Source: W0P28-013 sp964570565
Lineage (GTDB): Bacteria > Bacteroidota > Bacteroidia > Bacteroidales > Paludibacteraceae
Assembly (NCBI GenBank): GCA_964570565.1
Contig: CAZMYT010000001.1
Coordinates: 186,001-250,000, forward strand
Direction of reading: 5' to 3'
DNA: 64,000 nucleotides
The translations under genes were made by a program, and so were the position numbers. Shown piece by piece: positions 54,384-63,999 of this stretch (the first letter of the stretch is position 1; every line of letters starts with the position of its first letter). Below the pieces are notes generated by a model. The model was not told the DNA's origin. It made no database searches and saw only the letters and a program-made list of their open reading frames with translations.

Positions 54384-55250
54384 ATGAAAAAGCTTTTGAT
54401 TGCTTTTGTTTGTTTGCCACTATTTACGGCATGTTCGTTTATGACTTCCGAAGTACAAGATTTACGCTCGGAAAATGATTCATTACGTTTGGCCAAATCG
54501 CAAATCGAGCGAGAGGTGAATACGTATTTGAAAACGATGAATGATATCGAACAAAATTTGGATCGCGTGAAAGAGATTGAAGGATATCTTTCGTTGCAGA
54601 GTAATAGCGAAGGTATCGAAATTGATCAAGCTGAACGTATCAACAAAAATATCGCTTTGGTGACCGAGATTGTTCAAAAGAATCAAGCTGAAATTGATCG
54701 TTTAAATAAAGATTTGCGACGTAGCGGATTGAAGATTAAAGAACTTGATTCATCGGTGAAACGTTTAACGCTTCTGGTGGAGCAACAAAATAGTACCATT
54801 GATACGTTGTTGTCGCAATTATCACAAAAAGACGCCTTAATAGCTCAACAGGATGCTTCTATTCAAGGTCTTAATAGCGATGTAAGTGCTTTGCGTAGTG
54901 AAAATGAACAACGTCAACAAACCATTGCTCGTCAAGATGAAGCGTTACACGCAGCTTGGTATGTATTTGGTACGCGTAAGGAATTAAAGACACAGAAAAT
55001 TATTTCAACCGATGGCTTGGTTTCTCCTACTAAAGTATTGCAAAGCGATTTTAATAAAGATTACTTTGTGAAAATTGATGCACGTGAGGTCAAAGAGATT
55101 CCGCTTTATGCTAAACGTGTAAAAATGTTGACCAATCATCCTAAAACGGCTTATCGTTTGGAGCTTAAAGATGGTCAATACACATTATATATTACAGATA
55201 CCAAGGCCTTCTGGAGTGTATCTAAATATTTGGTTATTGAAGTTGATTAA
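54384..55250 (+). CDS. Coiled-coil lipoprotein
   Basis: A 288-residue lipoprotein (Cys17, LFTAC). Residues about 22-190 are a long heptad coiled coil (LRSENDSLRLAKSQIERE and so on) and residues about 195-288 form a beta-rich end (WYVFGTRKELKTQKII ... YRLELKDGQYTLYITD). It resembles the group annotated as Cbp1-type collagen-binding adhesins in Bacteroidota, from recall only. An AAGGAG-type ribosome site lies about nine bases before the ATG, unusual in this window and pointing to strong translation. Confidence 0.75.
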   Translation: MKKLLIAFVCLPLFTACSFMTSEVQDLRSENDSLRLAKSQIEREVNTYLKTMNDIEQNLDRVKEIEGYLSLQSNSEGIEIDQAERINKNIALVTEIVQKNQAEIDRLNKDLRRSGLKIKELDSSVKRLTLLVEQQNSTIDTLLSQLSQKDALIAQQDASIQGLNSDVSALRSENEQRQQTIARQDEALHAAWYVFGTRKELKTQKIISTDGLVSPTKVLQSDFNKDYFVKIDAREVKEIPLYAKRVKMLTNHPKTAYRLELKDGQYTLYITDTKAFWSVSKYLVIEVD

Positions 55251-55272
55251 AATTCCATTTTAAGTGATATGT

Positions 55273-55314
55273 AAGCAAGCAAAGTGGATAATGTACGCTT
55301 TGCTTGCTTTTTTT
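55273..55314 (+). terminator. Terminator after the coiled-coil lipoprotein gene
   Basis: A perfect 12-bp stem AAGCAAGCAAAG / CTTTGCTTGCTT with a 13-base loop and a T tract. It lies inside the open frame upstream of the HAD gene and so rules out its longer start. Confidence 0.88.
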
Positions 55315-55326
55315 ATTTGTAGAGTT

Positions 55327-56019
55327 ATGGCACGTTATACACATTTGTTTTTCGATTTGGATGATACCTTGTGGGATTTTCGTTACAACGCACATGAGGC
55401 GCTCATGGATTTGTTCGAGAAACATCAATTAAATCGTTATTTCACCTCTTTCGACCATTTTTATCAGTTGTACGAACCTAAAAATTTGGAATTGTGGGGG
55501 TTGTATGGCGCCGGCACTATTACTAAAGAGTTTTTAAGTCTTGAGCGTTTTAGTTATCCTTTACGTCTGGTCGGTGTTCACAATAAAGCCTTTGCACGAC
55601 TATTGAGTACTGATTTTTTGGCGATAATGAGTACTAAAACCAAATTGATACCTCATGCTCACGAAGTGCTGGACGAGTTACGCGCTCATGCTTATCATAT
55701 GACCATTGTATCGAATGGCTTTCGCGATGTGCAATATGATAAATTACGTAACAGTGGACTTCTTCACTATTTTGACACAATTGTGCTATCGCAAGAGGTG
55801 GGCTTTATGAAGCCAGATTCGCGTTTTTTTGAGCACGCCCTCGAAAAAAGTGCTGCCAATGCGAATCAAGTATTAATGGTTGGCGATAATTATGAAGTGG
55901 ACATAGTTGGTGCTCGTCAGTTTGGTATAGATGCACTTCATTTTAATAGAAATGGTTCGTCAATTGACAAACAACCTCAAACTATTATCAATTTGAAAGA
56001 GATTTTCGCATTTTTATAA
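55327..56019 (+). CDS. HAD-family hydrolase (YjjG-like nucleotidase)
   Basis: A 230-residue cytoplasmic phosphatase of HAD subfamily IA. Motif I is FFDLDDTLWDF (with the nucleophile and acid Asp), motif II IVSNGF, motif III Lys in GFMKPDSRFF, and motif IV VGDNYEVDIVGA. The LWDF form of motif I and the cap are like YjjG-type pyrimidine 5'-nucleotidases. The start at Met 55327 is chosen because an upstream in-frame stretch contains a transcription terminator. Confidence 0.87.
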   Translation: MARYTHLFFDLDDTLWDFRYNAHEALMDLFEKHQLNRYFTSFDHFYQLYEPKNLELWGLYGAGTITKEFLSLERFSYPLRLVGVHNKAFARLLSTDFLAIMSTKTKLIPHAHEVLDELRAHAYHMTIVSNGFRDVQYDKLRNSGLLHYFDTIVLSQEVGFMKPDSRFFEHALEKSAANANQVLMVGDNYEVDIVGARQFGIDALHFNRNGSSIDKQPQTIINLKEIFAFL

Positions 56020-56486
56020 ATAAATCACAAAAAAAGAGCCAGTTTTTTATTTCTTATAACAAAAAAGGTGCCCTTTTTATGCTTTTATGCGTCTGAATAA
56101 AGTGTTAAAATTGCGTTTTTATCTGACGAGTTTAGTTGTAAAATATGTTTTTTAGCATAAGAAAAGGGCTTAAAAGTTATTTTTTTCTCCTTTTTACCTC
56201 AAAATTTCTCGTTTTTCTTCATTTTTTATAACTCGTTGATTTCTAAATTTTTATTAAAAATCATTTATCGTTTTATAATAAATGTAGTTATCGTTTTTTT
56301 TCTATAAATATATAAAAAGTTACTTTTTTTGACTTTTCTCTTTTAAACTCTTGTTTTGTATGGGTCAATAGTTTAACTTTGTGAGGTTAAAAGCTTTCTA
56401 CGTAAACTTTTAGGTTACAGATTGTAATTACAAAACAATTTTTATATTTATTCAAACAGTTATTTATTCTACAAAAGGTGAAATCT
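56020..56486. other. AT-rich gene-free stretch upstream of the second susC
   Basis: About 470 bases, very AT-rich with T tracts on the plus strand. It contains a weak hairpin (AAAAAGG-TGC-CCTTTTT, 56062-56078) that may end the HAD gene, two copies of TTATCGTTTT (56265-56274 and 56288-56297, 23-base spacing) plus a related TCTCGTTTTTC near 56206, and the susC promoter at 56350-56381. No open frame of note. Confidence 0.6.
56350..56381 (+). promoter_or_regulatory. Probable promoter of the second susC/susD pair
   Basis: CTTG (56350-56353), 20 bases, then TAACTTTG (56374-56381). It leaves a leader of about 100 bases before the ATG at 56487. Confidence 0.6.
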
Positions 56487-59400
56487 ATGAGAAAATTAAC
56501 ACTATTGGTAGCTGGCTTGTTCATGTTATGCGCAAGTGCAGTGTATGGCCAAAGTAGAACGATCTCCGGTACGGTTGTTACTTCTAGTGACAATGAGCCC
56601 GTAATTGGAGCCTCTATTTTGGTGAAGGGCACAACAAACGGAACTATTTCCGATGTTGATGGAAGTTTTGAACTTCAAGTGTCTGATGGCGCTATTTTGG
56701 TTGTTTCTTATGTGGGTTTGAAAACCGCAGAAGTTCCTGCCAAAAATGGGGTTGTAATTAAAATGGAAGCGGATGCAATTGTGCTTGACGAAGTAATTAC
56801 AGTTGCATACGGTACTTCTACTAAAAAGGCATTCGCAGGTTCTGCGGCTGTAGTTAGCTCGGAAACAATGGAAAAGAAAAATCCAACTGAGATTTCTAAA
56901 GCGTTGGCAGGTACTGTAGCGGGTGTGCAAGTAGTAAATACCTCTGGTCAGCCAGGTTCTACCGCTTCTATCCGTATTCGTGGTATTGGTTCTGTTAATG
57001 CAAGTGCAGCTCCTCTTTATGTGGTAGATGGTATTCCATTAACTGGTGGAGACTTGAGTTCTATCGACCCATCGGATATTGCCACTACTACCATTTTGAA
57101 AGATGCTACAGCAACTTCTTTATATGGTTCACGTGGTGCTAATGGTGTTGTATTGATTACCACTAAAAAAGGTACTTCAGGTGAAACTGGTAAAATTGAC
57201 GTGGATGTAAAATATGGTGTGAATGCCCGTTTTATTCCTTTGTACGATGTGATTACAAGCCCTGAACGTTTTGTTGAATTAGGTTGGGAGGGATTGAAAA
57301 ATCAACAGCTTATTTCTGGTAAAACAGAATCAGCAGCCGCTACTCTCGCTTCTAACAACTTGTTTAGCACAAGTGGTTTGCCTGTTGCCTACAATATGTG
57401 GGATACCCCTGGTAAATTATTAATTGACCCTTCTACTGGTAAATTTTATGATGGCATCCAACGTAAATATACCCCAGAAAACTGGTCCGATTATCTGTTC
57501 GGTACAGGTCAAAAATACGAAGCTAACGTAAAAATACACGGTGGTTCTGATAAAACAACGTATTATACCTCATTTGGTTATTTGAAAGATGAAGGTTATT
57601 ACATTGGTTCTGATTATAGCCGTTTCACTGCTCGTGCTAATGTAGATCATCAAGCTAAAAAATGGTTGAAAGGTAATTTGAACATGGCGTATACGTATGC
57701 CGAAACCAATCAACCTGGACAATCGGATAACATGAACAATGGTTTCCAATTTGTAAACTTTATGCCTGCTATTTATCCTGTGTTCCAACGCGATGCACAA
57801 GGCAATATCGTACAAGATCCATTGCTAGGTGGTAATAAGTTTGATTATGGTATGTATTCTGGTTATGGTCGTACTTATGCAGCTGGTGTGAACCCTGCAG
57901 GTGCATTGCAATTAGACAAAGATAGAACTACTCAACATGACTTTACTGGTAGTGCTATGTTAGAAATTCAATTCTACAAAGATTTGAAATTGACCACCAA
58001 CGTTGGTTTACAATATGTGGGTGCTAACAATGCTGATTTAACCAACTGGTTTTACGGCGATGCTGCAGGTAAAGGTCGTATCACCAAAACACAAACCAAC
58101 TATTTAGCCTTGACGGCTAACCAAATTTTGGCTTATCAAAAAACCATTGATAAACACAATATTGATGCGTTTGTTGCTCATGAATCAACGTTATATAGTG
58201 TTTCTCAAATGACTGGTCAAAAAAGTAATTTAGCTGACCCTTATGGTTTGGAATGGTCAAATGCCGTAGTTTATGGCTATATGGAAAGTGTTTCAGAAAG
58301 CTATTCATTGGAAAGTTATTTCGGACAAGCTCGTTATAACTATGATGAAAAATACTTCGTTCATGGAACATTACGTGGTGATGGTAGCTCTCGTTTTGAA
58401 AAAGGTAACCGTTGGGGTTTATTCGGATCAATTGGTGCTGCTTGGTTAATGTCTAATGAAGATTTTTTACAAGGTTCTGATATTGTAAAGAATTTGAAAT
58501 TAAAAGCGAGTTGGGGTGTACTTGGTAACCAAGAGTTAGGTTCTGCTTATCCAACTAAGAGTGTGTATAAAATTTCTAATGTAAATGACGAAATCGCTTA
58601 CACATGGGTTAGTCAAGGTAATCCTGATTTAACTTGGGAACATTCAAGTATCTTTAACACGGGTGTTGAATTTGATATCACCAAATATTTAGCAGGTGAA
58701 ATTGAATATTATTACAAAAAAACAGATCAAATGTTGTTTACTCGCGCGGTAGCACCGTCTATGGGTTTTGCTTCATATGATGTGAATGATGCTGTGATGT
58801 CGAATCAAGGGGTTGAATTTACCTTAACAGGCCACTTGGTGGATACACGTTCGGTGAAATTAGATTTATCTGTTAATGGTGGTTTCTACAAAAATACCTT
58901 ATTAGAAATGCCTCATGATGAAGCTGGTCAATTGAAAGATTTCCAATCGGCTGGTGCTTATGGTTGGTCAAAAGGTCACTCTATTTTTGATTATTGTATC
59001 CGTGAGTATGCTGGTGTTGATCCTGCTGATGGTGCTGCTATGTGGTACAAATATTCGGATGCTGATGGTAACACGGTAACCAATGTGGTAGAATATATGG
59101 CTAAAAACCCTAATGCTACGTTGGTAAAAGAAACTACTAAAGATTATGCGGATGCAGGTTTGAATTATGTTGGTAAATCAGCTATTCCAGCTTTGCAAGG
59201 TGGTTTTAATGTGGATTTGGAAGCATACGGTTTTGACTTTGCTGCTTCCTTTGCTTATGGCTTAGGTGGTTATGGTTACGATGCCGTTTATGCTAACTTG
59301 ATGCATAACGAAACCATTGGTCAATACAACTGGCATAAGGATATTGAAAATCGTTGGACTACACCGGGTCAAATTACCGATGTTCCACGTTTGTCAAATG

Positions 59401-59675
59401 CCCAAGATCAATATGTAAACTCATCCTCAACACGCTTCTTGACAAGTAATTCTTATTTGAATTTGACCAATGTGCGTTTAGGTTACAGTTTACCAAAGAA
59501 AATGGTTCAAAAAATCAAAATGAACAATATCAACATTTGGGTATCTGGCGACAATTTGTTCTTATTATCCGCTCGTGACGGTTATGTACCATACGGTTCA
59601 CTTACAGGTGATTCAGACCGTAGCCAATATGTGCCATTGAGTACTGTAATGTGTGGTGTAAAAGTTCAATTTTAA
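56487..59675 (+). CDS. SusC/RagA TonB-linked outer-membrane transporter (second pair)
   Basis: A 1062-residue TonB-dependent importer. Parts: signal peptide (MRKLTLLVAGLFMLCASAVYG), carboxypeptidase-D-like domain (RTISGTVVTSSDNEPVIGAS), the SusC signature in the variant form LDEVITVAYGTSTKK, plug (ISKALAGTVAGVQVVN ... DATATSLYGSRGANGVV) and a barrel ending VPLSTVMCGVKVQF. The ATG at 56487 is preferred to a GTG three codons earlier. It has no enzyme genes next to it, so the substrate, a glycan, peptide or something else, is not known. Confidence 0.94.
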   Translation: MRKLTLLVAGLFMLCASAVYGQSRTISGTVVTSSDNEPVIGASILVKGTTNGTISDVDGSFELQVSDGAILVVSYVGLKTAEVPAKNGVVIKMEADAIVLDEVITVAYGTSTKKAFAGSAAVVSSETMEKKNPTEISKALAGTVAGVQVVNTSGQPGSTASIRIRGIGSVNASAAPLYVVDGIPLTGGDLSSIDPSDIATTTILKDATATSLYGSRGANGVVLITTKKGTSGETGKIDVDVKYGVNARFIPLYDVITSPERFVELGWEGLKNQQLISGKTESAAATLASNNLFSTSGLPVAYNMWDTPGKLLIDPSTGKFYDGIQRKYTPENWSDYLFGTGQKYEANVKIHGGSDKTTYYTSFGYLKDEGYYIGSDYSRFTARANVDHQAKKWLKGNLNMAYTYAETNQPGQSDNMNNGFQFVNFMPAIYPVFQRDAQGNIVQDPLLGGNKFDYGMYSGYGRTYAAGVNPAGALQLDKDRTTQHDFTGSAMLEIQFYKDLKLTTNVGLQYVGANNADLTNWFYGDAAGKGRITKTQTNYLALTANQILAYQKTIDKHNIDAFVAHESTLYSVSQMTGQKSNLADPYGLEWSNAVVYGYMESVSESYSLESYFGQARYNYDEKYFVHGTLRGDGSSRFEKGNRWGLFGSIGAAWLMSNEDFLQGSDIVKNLKLKASWGVLGNQELGSAYPTKSVYKISNVNDEIAYTWVSQGNPDLTWEHSSIFNTGVEFDITKYLAGEIEYYYKKTDQMLFTRAVAPSMGFASYDVNDAVMSNQGVEFTLTGHLVDTRSVKLDLSVNGGFYKNTLLEMPHDEAGQLKDFQSAGAYGWSKGHSIFDYCIREYAGVDPADGAAMWYKYSDADGNTVTNVVEYMAKNPNATLVKETTKDYADAGLNYVGKSAIPALQGGFNVDLEAYGFDFAASFAYGLGGYGYDAVYANLMHNETIGQYNWHKDIENRWTTPGQITDVPRLSNAQDQYVNSSSTRFLTSNSYLNLTNVRLGYSLPKKMVQKIKMNNINIWVSGDNLFLLSARDGYVPYGSLTGDSDRSQYVPLSTVMCGVKVQF

Positions 59676-59687
59676 TCTGTAAAAATT

Positions 59688-61172
59688 ATGACAACAATGA
59701 AAAATAAATTAACAAAATCGCTTTTGGGTATAGCTGTCTTGTCTATGACATTTACCAGCTGCTCTGAAAGTTTTTTAGATAAGGAGCCAACCTCTTTTTT
59801 GACTCCTGAGCAATTGGCTGACATCTCAAAACTAAATCCAGATGCTCTTAAAAGCTCGATTTCAGGGTTATATTCGTTGACCTTCGAATTTGGTACAGGT
59901 GGTACTGAAGATCATGATGACTTTGGACAAAAATCGTATGATATCACCATGGATTTGATGTCAGGAGATATGGCGATGAAAGCCGAATCGTATGGTTGGT
60001 TCTCGGATGCGTCTCGTTTACAAGGACACAGAACCACAGCGCTTCGTACTTATAAATTCTGGCGTTACCACTATCGTTTGATCAAAAATACAAATCTTAT
60101 TTTTGATATTCTAGGTGGTGATCAAGTGATACCAGATAAAGCGGAATTGGCTTATTACTATGGCCAAGCAAAAGCTATGCGTGCTTATTCTTATTTCCAA
60201 TTGGTAAATATGTATGGTAAACAATACACCAAAGATCCTAATGATTTGGCTATACCTGTTTATTTAGCTAATATCGAAGGATTAGGGTCGCAGTTGACCG
60301 TAGCTGATGTTTATTCACTTATTGAAACTGATTTGCTTCAAGCGGTTGAGGCTTTAGATGGCTTTACACGTACCAATAAAAATGAGATTAACCAAGATGT
60401 AGCTAAAGGTATGTTAGCATACGTTTATTTACAGATGGGTAATAATCCGGAAGCCGCTCGTTTGTCAGGTGAAGTGATAGCCAACAATAAATTCCCAATG
60501 TTAGCTAAGGCTGATGTATCTACAACTGGTTTTAACAATTGGAGTAGCCCTAACTGGATGTGGGCTATTGATTTGACTATTGATAATTCACCAGCACTGC
60601 CAACTTTTTGGGGTCAAGTAGATAAATTTACCTATAGTTATGCGTGGGCAGGTGATGCTAAAATTATTGATAGCGATTTGTTTGCTTCTATTCCAGCTAC
60701 TGATGCTCGTAAAAATTGGTTTGATGCCGATGGGCTTCCTGTATGGAAATTTTATGATGGTAAAAGAGATGCTTCAGAAAGTGGTATTAATAAAACATGG
60801 GATAATGATGAAGTGTACATGCGTATCGAAGAAATGTACTTAATTAATGCCGAAGCCCTTGCTAGAGACAATCGCTTACCTGAAGCTAAAACTAGTTTCA
60901 AAGTGTTCTTAAATCAACGTGACGAAACGGTTACCGCTATGGTAGATGCCATGACAGAATCAGTTTTCTTGGATGCTGTTCTTTATAACTGGCGCGTTGA
61001 GATGTGGGGTGAAGGACGTTCATTATTGACCATGAAACGCTTTGATAAAACTTATAAACGTGGAGCGAATCACTTATCAGGTATGGCTGGTGTAGAAGTT
61101 GCCGCAACTGATGAACGATTAATTTTTGAAATTCCACAAGCAGAGATTTTAAATAATCCTAACGTGAAATAA
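59688..61172 (+). CDS. SusD/RagB surface lipoprotein (second pair)
   Basis: A 494-residue lipoprotein with Cys25 (TFTSC) and the SusD helical fold: SFLDKEPTSFLTPEQLADI near the start, AKAMRAYSYFQLVNMYGKQY in the TPR-like part, and the C-terminal RVEMWGEGRSLLTMKRF. It starts 13 bases after the SusC gene. In-frame Met4 is a second possible start. It is the last gene before a strong terminator. Confidence 0.94.
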   Translation: MTTMKNKLTKSLLGIAVLSMTFTSCSESFLDKEPTSFLTPEQLADISKLNPDALKSSISGLYSLTFEFGTGGTEDHDDFGQKSYDITMDLMSGDMAMKAESYGWFSDASRLQGHRTTALRTYKFWRYHYRLIKNTNLIFDILGGDQVIPDKAELAYYYGQAKAMRAYSYFQLVNMYGKQYTKDPNDLAIPVYLANIEGLGSQLTVADVYSLIETDLLQAVEALDGFTRTNKNEINQDVAKGMLAYVYLQMGNNPEAARLSGEVIANNKFPMLAKADVSTTGFNNWSSPNWMWAIDLTIDNSPALPTFWGQVDKFTYSYAWAGDAKIIDSDLFASIPATDARKNWFDADGLPVWKFYDGKRDASESGINKTWDNDEVYMRIEEMYLINAEALARDNRLPEAKTSFKVFLNQRDETVTAMVDAMTESVFLDAVLYNWRVEMWGEGRSLLTMKRFDKTYKRGANHLSGMAGVEVAATDERLIFEIPQAEILNNPNVK

Positions 61173-61199
61173 TAGGTAGAGTTTAATCTCGCTTATACT

Positions 61200-61243
61200 A
61201 AATAAGGAGAAAATGTATCAAGCATTTTCTCCTTATTTTTTTA
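61200..61243 (+). terminator. Terminator after the second susD
   Basis: A 16-bp perfect stem AAATAAGGAGAAAATG / CATTTTCTCCTTATTT with a 7-base loop, then Ts. Confidence 0.93.
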
Positions 61244-61465
61244 GGTACAAGAGAGTAGTTAGCTTTCTAATCTATTTATTTTTTTAATAGGTTCATTTTA
61301 GCACTTCATTCTACTGACTCCGTAACAATAGAATGGCTTAACAGTAAGAGAAAGGAGAGGAAACTAACATATCCTTCATGTCAATAGATACCCTTAAATA
61401 GTGTGCAAATGGATAGGCGTAATTAAATTGAGCGCAGTACGTAGTTTCTATGGAGTGGTTGGCCT
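61244..61465. other. Gene-free stretch between two terminators
   Basis: With its flanking terminators this forms a gap of nearly 390 bases (61173-61560). I see no RNA gene, repeat or open frame of note in it. Confidence 0.6.
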
Positions 61466-61507
61466 ATAAAAAAACCTTCGATTGACTAGTGAGTTCAATC
61501 GAAGGTT
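61466..61507 (-). terminator. Terminator of the metalloprotease gene
   Basis: Read on the minus strand: AAACCTTCGATTGA (reverse complement arm) around a short loop, followed by seven Ts. It lies about 55 bases after the stop codon at 61561. Confidence 0.88.
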
Positions 61508-61560
61508 TAATCGTTAGAATAGGTTTATGATAATTGTTTACAAACCCAATTCAAAGAGTT

Positions 61561-63999
61561 TTAAAGAATTATTTTTGCATATTTGGTATCGTATTTCAGT
61601 AGATACAACATACCTCTTTGTAGGCTATTTATATGTGTTTTATTGCTCGAAATTGTTATTATTCTGTGCAATCTACCGAGTGCATCGTAAATGTATAAGT
61701 TAGAACCTGGTTTTTGAACATACAAGTCGATTTCACCGTCATTTAAATTGAGCGTACTAATAGTTAGTTTTTGAGAGGTACTCGATTCTCCGTCAACTGT
61801 TTTTACATGGATTGTATTTGAAAAATCGGTGATGTTTTCATAAAAATCACTTTTATCCGTGGCTCTCACTTTATAATAGAAATCTAAGCCTGGCTCTAAA
61901 TTTTCTAATGGCATCGATGTTTCGGTTGTAAATGTTTCTTTAGCAGGGTAAAAGATGGTGTTGTTGAATGTAAACTCAATATCATCAACCGCTACACTAC
62001 CTTGTGTCTTTTCGAATGTTAGTCGGAATTGAATGAAGTTTTCGTTGTTATTGAAAAGATATTCCTTCACTGATGATGAATTCTGTACGTCGACCATGGC
62101 AATAGTTGCCCACGTGGAGCCATTTCGTCCTTCTATTTTCAATTTACCCTTTGCACTGATTCCTCGTGTCCAGAATTTAAGACTGGTAGCGTTAGCCAAA
62201 AATTGTTCCGTAATTAAGGTGTCATTTGTATTTGAAAACGTGATAGCTTGTGGCGACGAATTATAATACAAACGTGTCATCGTGGTAAAATTAGTGTACC
62301 ATCCTGGAATAGGTGTTGTATTAAACGTTGTAAATTCTTCTTTTTGTGAGCTAGGTTTTCCTTCTTCTATGGCATAAGCGGTTACGTAGTATCCTGTAGC
62401 GTCAAATGCTGATTCCCAATTAGCAATAAATGAATACGGCGTTACTTCGGTTGCATCCACTGCATGCGGTATTTCTACTAAAACAGCTCGCGTAGACGTT
62501 CCTGAAAGTGTTAGGGTACGAGTGATGCCAGGATAGGTTATCGTAATTTTATCACTGTGTGTATTGGTGTAAGATGGCGTTGTAGGATTGTAGCGAATAT
62601 TCAACGTGATAGCTAATGTGCTGTCTGTGGCGTTGGGTGTTAAACTGAGGTTGCTGTTTCTCCAAGCGGTGTCATCTTCTGTACTTAATTTATACTCAAA
62701 ATGCAGACGATTGGTGAATTTGATAGTTACAGCAGTAGTTAGTTTAGTGCCTGATATTGTTATATTTTGGGTTGCTGAAGGAGTCCCTTGTACAGTTTTA
62801 AATTGATCTAATGTTCCATCAACTGTGAGACTTGGGAAATTTTCGCCACCGCCCATAAAACGAAAGGCAACGTTTACATCTTGTTCCTCAATATAGGTCA
62901 AATCTTTTTCTAGAAAGTCGCCATTACGTAGTGCTGGGCGATATTCTGTTATATTACGAGTACCTGGGAATGGGTCGCCCGATAGACTATAGCTATTGCC
63001 AATGCCATCAGCCTCCATAATGTCAACGCCCATTTGAGCAGGATCGTTATTTGGCGTATTGCTTGCCCAACTACTTGAGCTGTAGTAAACGCGAGTAATA
63101 AGCATACCTTTGCCAGGTAAGCCAATGCTATCCCAACCTACGCGTTGTCTATTTTCGAGTAGGAAAAACTCGTTAGGCGAAGGCGATTTACCATTTAAAT
63201 TGTGAGTCCCAGTTTTTGATAATAAATAGGCTTTATTTGATAATGTAAGAGGCTCCAGTTGTACTAATTGTGGCGATGTCAATTCTTCAGGAGTTAAGTA
63301 GCCTAAATAAAAACGCTCGTAAGCAGAATAGCTTGGAGGTGTTCGACCGTTGTTATTATAAGGGCCAGCGTCCATCACATCCCAATTGCTCAGCGTGTGA
63401 TGTGTGGCGTCGTTTGTAGCGTAGAAATCGGGTAGCCCAAGCACGTGACCAAATTCGTGCACAAAGGTTCCGATACCGCACATGGTGCTACCGCTATAAC
63501 CTTTCAATTCGGAGGTACATGCATAGTCGCGAACAGTTACTCCATCAACTTGGAATGATGGATACATCGTCCATCGGTGGGGCCATACCGTGGTGGCAGG
63601 ACCACCTTCGGCTTCATTGTAACCAGCGTAATAGATGAATACATTATCTAAATGACCGTCGTTGTCGGTGTCGTAATCAGCAAAGTTTATGTCGTTATTG
63701 GCAGCTTGACAAGCATCATACACCATTTGTTGTGGATTTTGATCACCTCCATTAGCATTCGCTCCGTAGAAAGCCATGGTTTCTGGGAGTGTGTAAGGTC
63801 CTACTACATCAAATTCAGGAGAAAAAATGCCATTTGATGATGCTGTAAAATAGTCTCTTGCCGAGCCGGTACCTCCGTTTTCGTGGTAGTTTGGCTCATT
63901 TAATAAACGAGTGAAAGCCTCTTGTGGATTTTTAGTAACAAATACTTTGTCAGCAAAATTGACTAAAATAACCAAACTTTTAGGCGATCCTGTGAGTGG
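61561..63999 (-). CDS. M6-family metalloprotease with T9SS sorting tail, N-terminus outside the window
   Basis: Secreted zinc protease related to immune inhibitor A. The frame is open to the right edge of the window (LVILVNFADKVF preceded by PLTGSPKS), so the signal peptide and any propeptide are missing. The catalytic domain has the zinc motif HEFGHVLGLPDFY and the calcium-type loop DYDTDNDGHLDN. Beta-sandwich and fibronectin-like domains follow, with a jellyroll stretch, and the last 70 residues (LYVQKPGSNLYIYDALGR ... LLKYDTKYAKIIL) are a type A T9SS sorting domain. It is expected on the cell surface or outside the cell. Confidence 0.92.
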   Translation of the reverse strand, partial: PLTGSPKSLVILVNFADKVFVTKNPQEAFTRLLNEPNYHENGGTGSARDYFTASSNGIFSPEFDVVGPYTLPETMAFYGANANGGDQNPQQMVYDACQAANNDINFADYDTDNDGHLDNVFIYYAGYNEAEGGPATTVWPHRWTMYPSFQVDGVTVRDYACTSELKGYSGSTMCGIGTFVHEFGHVLGLPDFYATNDATHHTLSNWDVMDAGPYNNNGRTPPSYSAYERFYLGYLTPEELTSPQLVQLEPLTLSNKAYLLSKTGTHNLNGKSPSPNEFFLLENRQRVGWDSIGLPGKGMLITRVYYSSSSWASNTPNNDPAQMGVDIMEADGIGNSYSLSGDPFPGTRNITEYRPALRNGDFLEKDLTYIEEQDVNVAFRFMGGGENFPSLTVDGTLDQFKTVQGTPSATQNITISGTKLTTAVTIKFTNRLHFEYKLSTEDDTAWRNSNLSLTPNATDSTLAITLNIRYNPTTPSYTNTHSDKITITYPGITRTLTLSGTSTRAVLVEIPHAVDATEVTPYSFIANWESAFDATGYYVTAYAIEEGKPSSQKEEFTTFNTTPIPGWYTNFTTMTRLYYNSSPQAITFSNTNDTLITEQFLANATSLKFWTRGISAKGKLKIEGRNGSTWATIAMVDVQNSSSVKEYLFNNNENFIQFRLTFEKTQGSVAVDDIEFTFNNTIFYPAKETFTTETSMPLENLEPGLDFYYKVRATDKSDFYENITDFSNTIHVKTVDGESSTSQKLTISTLNLNDGEIDLYVQKPGSNLYIYDALGRLHRIITISSNKTHINSLQRGMLYLLKYDTKYAKIIL

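Noticed and set aside
55264..55326. Longer start of the HAD hydrolase
   Set aside because: The added residues are encoded by the upstream gene's terminator hairpin, so the hydrophobic look is an artefact.
61244..61465. Decayed mobile element or small RNA in the gap before the protease
   Set aside because: No inverted repeats, promoter or fold beyond the two flanking terminators could be supported.
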